Of a DNA stretch of 64,000 nt, positions 55,318 to 64,000 are shown piece after piece. The position numbers and the translations under genes were made by a program. Below the pieces are notes generated by a model. The model saw only the letters and a program-made list of their open reading frames with translations. It was not told where the DNA came from and made no database searches. Source of the stretch: Pempheris klunzingeri (Eukaryota > Chordata > Actinopteri > Acropomatiformes > Pempheridae); NCBI RefSeq assembly GCF_042242105.1, contig NC_092018.1:24546167-24610166 (forward strand), written 5' to 3'. Position 1 is the first letter of the stretch; each line of letters starts with the position of its first letter.

Positions 55318-55770
55318 CATCATCCTAAATGCTGCATATGCTGATAAAAAAAAGAACCACAATTTGATTGATGTTTGATTTAATTTAGTTATAAGAAACG
55401 TAATGACAAGTAACTGAACTATGGCTTAGTGGTCCTCTATGTTGTACACAATTACCAAATCAGTTCAGTTTATGGCATTTAGAAAGTAACTTAACACTCT
55501 CTGCAGATACAGATGGACCAGTGGGCCCTTCGCCCAACTTCTTATTGATCGAACCAAGCACGTCCAGAGAAGCATTTGCAGCTCTGGTCCTTTATTTTGT
55601 TGTATCAAGTTGCCTTTTACTTTTCCTGAAACTCATGCTTGGTCCAGTATGCTTTCAAAATACTTCAGTTAAAAACATTTGTCCTCACTACTTGTTCCTT
55701 GCTTTGCTGACAGTTTTATTGATTGTCCGTTTGTGGCGATAATGTTTTTGCCATTGTGCTGATTCTCCCT

Positions 55771-55772
<2 letters not shown>

Positions 55773-55805
<33 letters not shown>
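55773..55805. repeat. (CA)n microsatellite
   Basis: About 16 uninterrupted CA units in the intergenic region. Confidence 0.95.
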
Positions 55806-55807
<2 letters not shown>

Positions 55808-55936
55808 GACAACAATCTTTGAGCAGGGAAACAGTCTCAGGCAGTAATGAAGTTCTTGTTGGTGACAGCAGTGTTTTAACAGTTTTATCCTGCACTGTTG
55901 TCGGCCATGCCTGCTCCTATCAACCAACCACCCAGT

Positions 55937-56199
55937 CAACCAATCAATCAATCCATCAATCTTTATTTATATAGCGCCAATTCATAACAGCATTATCTCA
56001 AGACGCTTTCCATAAAGAGCAGGTCTAGACCAAACTCTTTAATTAAGAGAGAGACCCAATGATTCAGGAATTCTAAATTAAGGATTCAAGAATCCCCACA
56101 TGAGCAGTATCAGATATTATATTAGGCCACAGTGGCAGGAAGAACTCCCCTTTAACAGGAAGAAACCTCGAACAGAACCAGGCTCAGAGGCTCCAACAG
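55937..56199 (+). mobile_element. Short interspersed retroelement copy (TTTATTTATATAGCGCC family)
   Basis: Starts with (CAAT)n followed by CTTTATTTATATAGCGCCAA and ends near AACAGGAAGAAACCTCGAAC and ACCAGGCTCAGAGG. It is the intact counterpart, in opposite orientation, of the interrupted copy at 15300-15778. The family is widespread in fish genomes; I cannot name its exact class. Confidence 0.8.
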
Positions 56200-58474
56200 T
56201 TCATGCTAACAACCCTACCCATGCCATTCCTGCTCCTCTTTATTTTTGGCCACACCAAGCAAGTAAACCTTGGTCTTGGTCTGACTGCAGATTGAGGCTG
56301 GGACTGCTGCTGGAGGTGGGGCCTTATGCTGCTTCAGCGGGTGGGGCAGAGGTAGGCCTCCCACTGGTGCTGTTGGATATTTCCTCTGCATGCCAACGGA
56401 CATAACAGTCTGTAGAGGGTTGGTGTGGGTTCCTGAAAAGGGGACTGGTGTTGTCACAGTGGGAGAGCCAGAGACCACCACTTGCATGGAGACAAGCACC
56501 TTCACCACATGAAGCCATTTTGACACAAAGACAGGAGGTGTACGTAATAGAACAGAAGTGATAATGGATGAATTCCATTTAGACTTAGACTTCTTTTATT
56601 GATCCCCCATAGGGGGAAATTTACATGTTACAGCAGCAACAATAGACAAGAAAGAGTGAGTAAAAGCAACATTGGAAAATAAAGCAATAGCAAAATAAAT
56701 ATGTGTTGTGATTGGTTGATGTGTTGTGAATATTTACACTATGTATCATAAAATAAAATGTGAAATGTACAAGTATGGACAGCTGCTTCAGTTTCAATGT
56801 ATCAATTACCACTAATGTACAGTAGGTCTGGAACAGTTGAAGGTTACGTACCTTGCTCAAAGGCACCTTTAAAACGACATTTATAACTGGGGGGAGGTCT
56901 ACTTGTTTACTTTTACCCACACAGGAGTAACAGCATCTGTCTACTTCCAGTCACAGGCCTGCGTCACCTTAGCCTCCAGGAATCACTCTATTCCTTTTTG
57001 ATAATGGAAGGAGCTGCATAATGTCTGCTGGGTAATATCTGTTCATCTCAGCTTCTGGCTGCCTGGACCCAGAGGTGAAGGATGGGGCCAGCTAAGATGG
57101 ATGGCAGTTGCCAACACTCGCCCGCCTGTGCAGCTGTCACCAGCAAGAACTTCATTACTGCCTGAGACAGTTTGTTTTCCAGGTTACAGATTGAGGGCCT
57201 GTTCACTTCAGTGGGGTGAGGTTAGGGGTAGGGGTTGTTGTAGGGCCAGAAAGACTGCCTCTTACCACAAACTACCACCCATTCAATACCATGGCATGGC
57301 TGGGAGTCACTCACCTGCAGGGAGTATGTATATTTTCAGGGCGACTGGTGTTTGTTTTCAGGATGACATGCTGTCACACAAATGGGCTTTCGGTCCAATG
57401 GGAAATAGGCTACCTTGGAATAATGGGACATTGGAACAATGGCAGTTGATGCACATATATGAGACAAAAGCATATGTGGACGCATTGAGGTGCATCAAAA
57501 ACAGTCAGTCAGTGTTGCTTCCAACAGCTGAAGCACTTACAGGAATTTAATGATCAGCTCAAATGTACTTATAGAAGGGATTTAACGTTAGTGTCAATTA
57601 AACAAAGAAAGCGGTTAACCTGTCAGCTGAAGCCTGAGCACCGAAAGCAGCTGACATGTCAGCTAAAACACACACCGGTGTAAACTGAGGTTTCAGTTGA
57701 AATGAATGTGTTGAAAGCATTTGTAATCAGACAAAATGTAGTCATTGAAAGCTGTTGCAACGTCCTCAGAGGGTTAAGAAATGTAACTAGAAGTATCAGT
57801 TGAAAGTATAAGTGCGGTTAAAATGGAGGCACTGTAAGTAGCGATGTGTCGTTTGGAGTGAAAGTGCTGAAAGCAGGTGAAGTGTAACTGATGGAAGTTG
57901 AGCTGCTGGTTTGTTTGTAAGAATTTTGAAAGAAAGAAAGCTGAAATGTCATTTCGGCATATTTTGTGAAATGTAGTGTTTTTTGAAATGCACTTTCTGA
58001 AATGTTGTTTTGTTCTGAGCCTCAGGGCCGACGTAAGGATGTCCCGATTAAATACAGGCTGGGATCTCAGTCATCATGAGCCACCTGTAAAAAAGAATGT
58101 CTTCTTATTTTATCGCTTTTAGCAGCTTTTTCAACTGCACCGTTTGATATTGTCTGAAATATATACAACACTGTGCATTCAGATAGGTTTTATATACTGT
58201 TGGCCTTCCTGTTTTTGTCATTTTATATACAAACCCCACAGACCCATGTGTGGTCATTTTTAACTGGACAACTATGGAGTGAAAAGTCTTTCTTTTTCAG
58301 AGTCAAGCCATTTGAAATACATTAATATATCTTTACATTTGATTTGAATATTTCTCACTTGTGTTTTTCTTATAATATTATATATGATAGCAATGTAAAA
58401 CTGTTATTGTACATATTCCTGCTTCATAGTATTAAAGACACAGAGATGTGACGGATGTTTGGTTAATAAATGTC

Positions 58475-58480
58475 TTTATT
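58475..58480 (-). promoter_or_regulatory. Candidate poly(A) signal of the intermediate filament gene
   Basis: AATAAA on the minus strand, 1.74 kb downstream of the stop codon, would give a 3' UTR of 58.46-60.22 kb. Between it and the stop lie the CA array at 60059-60144, a C-rich patch (59264-59300) and a poly-T run (58638-58654). This is a guess based on the hexamer. Confidence 0.35.
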
Positions 58481-60055
58481 TGGCTTTGAGAGGAATATCA
58501 CTGCATGAGATAGCAGCACGTATACAGTCACAGTTGTATAGCAGAGGTCTGGAAAGTGTCAGCACTCTTCAGCCTCCCAAGTGAGATGCAGGTGAAAACA
58601 TGTTTTATTTTAACTTTCAGTCATGGTTAAGGCAAGTTTTTTTTTTTTTTTTTTAAATTGAACACACAACAAGCAAAAATCTATCCCATCCAGCAGATAT
58701 TCAAGCTCCAAGAGTCAGGCCATGCATTCATACCCGTTAGTTGATTCATTTGTCAAAAAGAAAAGCCAAGTGGCTTAAATGAGGACAACAGTGAAATGAA
58801 ACTGTTCAGGGCAAACTGATAGAAGGGGTTATGGTGAAAATAGCCCTTATATGCAACTCTGTACCATATAGCCATGACCCCTGTGGCATCTGCCCCACCT
58901 GCCACTTACAGTCTGAGCTGAGGGCTGTCAGTGTCATCAGCAGCTGCCCGACGCTGACAGCCACGCTCACCATCACCTTGTTTCCTTTATCCAGCTACAT
59001 TAAACAAAAGCACCACTACACTTAAATGAGGAGAAAGACAGAAGGTTGGCCTTCTTCTGGGTGAAGTGAAGGGAAAGAAATTAAGGAAGTAGACTTGCAA
59101 AAAAACACTGAACTCTAAGTATGATGGCGGATAAATTCATTGACAAATGAACCAATCAAAGGGGGGATAATTCATATTCCCAAGAAATTATATATAGCGG
59201 CAATTTAAACTCTACATTTTTCATTCCAAAGATGCACTTCCTCACGGAGAAGCTGCAGGACTCCCCCCCGCCCCCGCCCACCTTCCCACCCGCCCTCCCA
59301 ATACATTTCTATGTACAGTTTCTCTGAGCACCGAGTTGCCATTATTGCCGTGCTATGATCACTGAATGGAGAATGGAAAAGGGCTCGGATGGCTAGTGGT
59401 ACATTTCATTTTGTCGTGGTGGGATGAGATGCAGAATTAAGTGGAAAGGAGTGGAAGAAAGAGGGGAGTAGAAAGCATTCACCTGCTGTGGGAAATGTGG
59501 GGTTGGACTTGCAGCTCAAATAGAAGCAGTGTTTCCTCTAAACGTTCCCGTGTAACAAGCCCACATTCAGGAATGAGCTGGTAGAGCTGATAAAATCTTT
59601 AACTTACAGTACTCCCCAACTTTTATATGTAAAAATCAAATAGCACCGTAAAAGTTGGACCGGCTGTTACTCATGCTCCAAGATCTGTGCGTTTATCTTA
59701 AAGTCTGTGTGCTGACAAAATCGTTACTTTCAAGGTTTTGATTGCTTTTACTGTGGATATTGATCATTAATGGCACATTTGCTGTTGCTCGCATGAAGAG
59801 GAATCATCCCCTTTTTCAAACTCAGGAAACTTTGTGACATCATGCTAGCTTTCCAAACGTCTCTCTCTGTGCTTACGTGACGTAAAATCGTGACTGCAGA
59901 GTTCGTGAATGATTTAAACTCTTCCGCCGTTGAATTACATCTATTCCCTTCTAAAGCGCCCTCTCCGTCTAGTAAAGTTTGTACTAACCACGTGTGAACC
60001 ACAGAGCAAACAGAGACAGAAAAACATAGTGGGTGTGAGGCATCTGGAGTGTGCA

Positions 60056-60058
<3 letters not shown>

Positions 60059-60099
<41 letters not shown>

Positions 60100-60144
60100 G
60101 TGTGTGTGTGTGTGTGTGCGTGTGTGTGTGTGTATGTGTGTGTT
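60059..60144. repeat. (TG)n microsatellite in the likely 3' UTR of the filament gene
   Basis: About 43 TG units with a few CG and TA interruptions. On the gene's strand it is a CA repeat starting about 78 nt after the stop codon. The His/Thr-rich frames across it are not genes. Confidence 0.95.
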
Positions 60145-60221
60145 TGGACCAGATCCATAGAAGTGACTGATGGGATGAGGAATGTGTTTTTGATAATGAT
60201 GAAGATGTCGACACAAGCAGT

Positions 60222-60303
60222 TTAGCTCTTGCTGCTCTTGCCAGTGGGGCTCTCCTTCTTCTTCTCCTTCTCCTTCTCCTCTTTCTCTTTCGGCTTCTCC
60301 TCC

Positions 60304-60338
<35 letters not shown>

Positions 60339-63300
60339 GCCCTCACCCTCACCCTCGCCCTCGCCCTCCTCCTGGTCATCTCCCTCCTCGCCCTCCTCTC
60401 CCTCCTCGCCCTCCTCCTCATTCTCCTCTCCCTCCTCTGCCTCCTCCTCTTCCTCTGCCTCCTCCTCCTCCTCCTCAGGCTTGGCTCCGGGCTTCCTGTA
60501 GGCTCCGAGGGTGTAGGTGCGTGCTGACATGTAGGAGAAGCCGGGGTAGCCGGACTGGACCATGGCTCCGCTGACGTTGCTGAGGCGGCACTCTTCGCCT
60601 TCCAGCAGCTTCCTGCAGACAGAGAGACAGACAAGGGATGACGTCGCCTCTGGTCTGGCTTTGTTGCTATTATTATCTCTGCGTATCTCCCCTGAGGGAT
60701 CTCATGTCACTGGAGTATCAGTGGCAACACCTCTGCTGTCTGTTTTGGTATGTTTTTCCGGAAAATTTCCACAGTTGCTGAGTTTGATTTTTGTAAGGTT
60801 TTGTGTTGTATCACTTCTGTTCATCTATCTGGTTACAGCAGGGAAAGAACTGATCCAAAACACTCTTAAAACTGTTTACTTTGTTATGTATGTTTATAGT
60901 TTTTCTAGTTAATTTTGAAAAGCCTTTCCGTAAGCCAGGATAGTGGAATTTTACATGTAATGTATCCACTGAACTTGAGTTAGGAGAAACTAAACACAAG
61001 ATACAATAATAATAACCATTATTATCATAGATAATAATATGGGATGTATTGCACATTTAAAAAACTTAAAAACTTAAATTCAGGTTAGTTGAATCTCCCA
61101 AACCAATTACTGCTGCACTGTTTGTACTGCAGCCCACCTGTAGGCAGCAATCTCAATGTCCAGCGCCATCTTGACATTCAGCAGGTCCTGGTATTCACGC
61201 AGGTGACGGGACATTTCTCCTTTGGTGCTGCGCAGGGCAGCCTCCAGCTGCTGAATGGTGTCCTAAACACACACACACACACACACAACAAATCAGATTA
61301 TGAAATGCTGATAATTTTGTCGTGCTCTCATGAATAGAGAAAGATTGATGAGCTGATAAGCATCTAAGTAAAGAGAACAAGGAGTGTGTTTATTTGTGAT
61401 ATAAGGGATTCATGAAGGACACTCCTGTGATCACATATCCCAGGTCATGTCCTCCATCACTGTCCACTGTTCAGGGTGTACTTGAGACTTAAATTGATGA
61501 GTCTGATATCCTGTGTGTTTTATCCACAATTTTTAGTATTGTTCTGGATTTTTGTTTGTTTTGTCTGCAACTTTGTACGCTGCCATCTTGACTAGTTTCT
61601 CTAGAAAAGAGTTTCTGATACCTGGTTAAATAAAGGTGTCATCGACGTACCTGCATCTCTCCAATTTCATTGTTGTGGCGATCCTCCATCTCTGCAAGCT
61701 GCCTCTCCAGGGCCTCGTTGTGGCCCCTGAGGGCCTCGATCTCCAGGGTGCGGGCCTGCACCTGCCTGCGGTACTCGCTCAGCTCCTCCTTAGACTGCTT
61801 CACAGCATCCTGGTTGCGGGCAGCCGCCTCGGTCACGCTTGCAAACTTGGAGCGGTACCAGTCCTCGGCCTGGACCTGGTTCCTCGCTGACAGGTTCTCG
61901 TACTGAGCCCGGATGTCCTTCAGAGCGGCAGTCAGGTCCGGTTTACTCATGTCCATCTCCACGGACACCTTCATGAAGGACAGGGGGAAATAAATAAATA
62001 ACCGCTTTATTGTACTTTTTTTTCTTATTGCTTATTTGTTGATAAACCATATTGATTTGGATTCTGAATAGAATAGAATAGAATAGAGTTTATTGCCAGT
62101 TGTACGAGCTTAAAACCAGGTTAAAAACAGGTAGATTATGGAGCACTTTCATTTGCCAACAAGAGCAGGCTTTCCATGGTGCCTCTCTGTTCCACTGAGC
62201 AGATGACTTTATCTGTGTCTGTTCTTTGAGCCGCAGTGACTGTAACTGACATTGTAACTCACTGGTTTGCTGCACTTATTGAATTTCACCACAGATGGCA
62301 AAAAAGCCTTTCAAGCCACACTGGACTACCTTTAGCCTTTACCTTTAGAACTGACCAGTGATTACAAAACAGTGATGGTGTTGGAATATCTGTTGGAAAA
62401 CCGTATAAAATAATCTAATGTATTAACTGCTGGCTTCTCAGTCACACACAGTGTAATGCTCACAGTTAGACTATCTCCTCTGGTGATATATACATATATG
62501 TATAAGGTGAGCAGTGTGCTGATGAGTTGCAGTCCGCTGAGGTGGACTGCTGCAGGACTGATGAGTCGACTGCTGACTCAGACCCCTCTGCTGGAGAAAG
62601 CTGTGCTGTCAATATCTTAGATGGCAATAATATTCCCTGCAGGACAGAGGAGAGACCCTGGAGAAATCTACCCAGCAACCATCACTCCGCTGCATGACTT
62701 ACTCAATACTACTGTACATCAATCAACTGATGAATTAAAGTTGCTGTGAAAGTTGCTGCTATCAGTGTCCCTCCTCTTCTTTCTGTTTTGATCCATCAGT
62801 GACACGGTGAGCTCTAATTTTGCTCTATACATTAAACAGCTTCTGTAACTGTACACCAGTCGTTATTATTGATGGGTTTGTTAATAAAACTCTGTGGCCA
62901 ATACGAAACAGAACTTTTTCCATCCAACTGTGACAGTGTTTTTACTGCTGAGCTGGCTTGAACTGTGCATAAGAACGTGGCCCTGCCTCCTGCTCCTTAG
63001 GGCGACCACACCCCTTGATTATGCGCTATTTCTCCGCATTTCCCCCCCCCCACCACCCCCCACTCTCCTCCCCCTCTTCCCCTCTGCCCCCTTTCCTCAC
63101 TTCCCTTAACATAAACAGCAGCATTATCCTCAAAATATCATCTAACAGCCGGGTTTTCAGCATCCTGCTGACCTTGGCGCACTGTGCGCACCGTCCCCAC
63201 TTTAACCACACGCTTTGTACAGGCGGCACAGACTGCTTCATTGCTACAGATGACACACTCTTTTGGCATCTGAAAGTTTGCACGGGGGCGTGACGGAGCG

Positions 63301-63663
63301 AGCGGGACGCTGCGGGGAAGGGGGGGGGGGGGGGGGGGGAGACAGCGCATGGTGCTGAAACGGAACTGCAGTGCCATCAATTATCCAGTGCGCAGTGCTC
63401 AGTGTGAAGAGGACGCAGGACAGACACGTTGTAATATATTCAAATGATGGACTCCCGGACTAGTTTGGGGGAAAAGTGCCATTACAGTAGAAACAGCAGC
63501 CTGTAGTGCGCCTGCGTGGTTAACTAGTTTTACTTTGTATGGGTTATTTGTGGCAGATCAATAATTCTTTCATCCTACTTGCAGCATTAGAAGTCACACT
63601 GTGGAGTCCACAAGCATTGTGCCACTGTGGCAGAATTATATGTTAGATGTTGTTTTATGGTAA

Positions 63664-63743
<80 letters not shown>

Positions 63744-64000
63744 CCTGGGAGAGTTTACCACCTGTCAGTGCACTGACCCCCCCCAGCTCATCACAGGTAC
63801 CTGTGTGGCCTGCAGAGACGTCTGCAGCTCCTGCAGCTCCTCCTCATGAACTTTCCTGAGGAAGGCGATCTCGTCCAGCAGAGACTCCACTTTCTTCTCC
63901 AGCTCCAGGCGCGCCAGGGTGGCGTCGTCCACGTCCTTCCGGTAGCTCTTCAGGGTGCTCTCCGCCTCCTCGCGCAGCCTGGTCTCTTCGTCCAGCTTCT
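60222..64000 (-). CDS. Neuronal type IV intermediate filament protein, NF-L / alpha-internexin-like (3' part)
   Basis: Exons seen: from beyond 64000 to 63801, then 61968-61651, 61262-61138, and 60612-60222 (stop TAA). All junctions are in phase and give 343 residues plus a partial codon. These proteins polymerise as coiled-coil rods in axons. Coil 1B is partly present ([19 protein letters not shown]). The linker and coil 2 follow: [56 protein letters not shown]. The rod-end motif is YRKLLEGEE. The tail has [17 protein letters not shown] and then a roughly 80-residue Glu-dominated region ending in KSSKS. The 125-nt exon before the rod end is as in type IV genes, not type III. Coil 2 resembles alpha-internexin, the linker resembles NF-L, and the Glu-rich tail is NF-L-like, so it could be a fish low-molecular-weight neuronal filament protein lacking a mammalian counterpart. 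The head, coil 1A and promoter are outside the window. Confidence 0.92.
60243..60477 (-). repeat. GAG-rich triplet repeat coding the Glu-rich filament tail
   Basis: On the gene's strand the sequence is mostly GAG/GAA with some GGC and AAG, giving runs of Glu with Gly and Lys. The frame is kept to the stop codon. The opposite strand reads as Ser/Pro-rich and is a shadow. Confidence 0.93.
61266..61288. repeat. (CA)n tract forming the splice-acceptor region of a filament exon
   Basis: On the gene's strand it is (GT)n followed by TTTAG and then the exon starting at 61262. The usual polypyrimidine tract is replaced by about eleven GT units plus three T. Confidence 0.93.
61565..61640 (+). mobile_element. 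Retroelement 3' tail beside a filament-gene splice donor
   Basis: The stretch with GCTGCCATCTTGACTAGTTT and CCTGGTTAAATAAAGGTG matches the typical end of a common fish non-LTR element. It ends about 13 nt from the donor of the exon ending at 61651. Confidence 0.55.
62069..62105 (+). repeat. (GAATA)n start of an interspersed repeat
   Basis: Four GAATA units followed by GAGTTTATTGCCAGTTGTAC, as at the end of fish SINE/LINE-type repeats. It lies in intron 1 (as seen here) of the filament gene. Confidence 0.6.
63150..63420. other. GC/CpG-rich patch with a G20 run in the filament-gene intron
   Basis: This part of the intron is much richer in CpG than its surroundings (GCGCACTGTGCGCACCG, GGGGCGTGACGGAGCGAGCG) and contains 20 consecutive G at 63320-63339. 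It could be an internal regulatory element or alternative promoter. A minus-strand 80-aa open frame spans it, with a [13 protein letters not shown] Cys pattern that I do not regard as proof of a gene. Confidence 0.4.
63665..63742. repeat. (TG)n microsatellite near a filament-gene splice donor
   Basis: About 39 perfect TG units. On the gene's strand it is a CA repeat beginning about 58 nt after the donor at 63800. Confidence 0.97.

Larger units (their letters stand above)
51497..60221. other. cds2 promoter side and intergenic region to the intermediate filament gene
   Basis: About 8.7 kb. 51497-51700 presumably holds the cds2 5' UTR and promoter. A (TG)n tract lies at 52623-52668 and a (CA)n tract at 55773-55805. 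Repeat copies lie at 55169-55317 and 55937-56199. A Rex-like or LINE-like scrap TTATTGATCCCCCATAGGGG lies near 56597. 58475-58480 carries a minus-strand AATAAA that could end the filament gene. No gene is supported; the open frames at 53610-54052, 54416-54815, 56215-56526 and 57101-57550 are unrecognised. Confidence 0.5.

Noticed and set aside
59748-60216. His/Thr-rich frames
   Set aside because: Translation of the TG/CA array.
60229-60501. Ser-rich plus-strand frame
   Set aside because: Antisense of the Glu-rich filament tail; the minus frame continues a conserved rod domain.

Overview
The window is vertebrate nuclear DNA, almost certainly from a percomorph-type teleost fish. The evidence is AT-rich sequence with long GT-AG introns, many GT/CA microsatellites, Tc1/mariner-derived elements and retroelement tails of kinds common in fish, and six protein genes whose spliced products match fish or tetrapod families along their length. 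There is no prokaryotic-style gene organisation. I assembled the gene models by hand from splice sites and reading frames. Codon phase is consistent at every junction of all six models.

Layout. 1-2572 is a perfect (AGAC)643, i.e. GACA-type, array. 2573-3058 holds unassigned sequence with an exact 128-bp tandem duplication. 4308-8549 (+) carries the last six coding exons of erlin2, an ER lipid-raft protein; its 5' exons lie left of the window. Its probable 3' UTR contains a 1.28-kb terminal-inverted-repeat element. 13577-16179 (+) is a two-exon cholesterol 25-hydroxylase-like gene whose intron ends in a nested transposon insertion close to the splice acceptor. 21325-23546 (-) is bmp10. 26709-36772 (-) is arhgap25 (11 coding exons, 622 aa). 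40408-51496 (-) is cds2, CDP-diacylglycerol synthase (13 coding exons, 453 aa). 60222-64000 (-) is the 3' part of a neuronal type IV intermediate filament gene (neurofilament-light / alpha-internexin-like), which runs off the right edge.

The genes are not an operon and encode unrelated functions: ER-associated degradation, sterol hydroxylation, cardiac TGF-beta signalling, Rac GAP activity, phospholipid synthesis and axonal cytoskeleton. The bmp10-arhgap25 pairing matches the human 2p13 neighbourhood. The remaining order looks like a rearranged mixture of vertebrate paralogous segments.

I did not find a new biological system. The most notable items are the giant GACA array, the transposon nested beside the ch25h-like acceptor, the (TG)n splice acceptor in the intermediate filament gene, and an intron in that gene that seems absent from its mammalian relatives.
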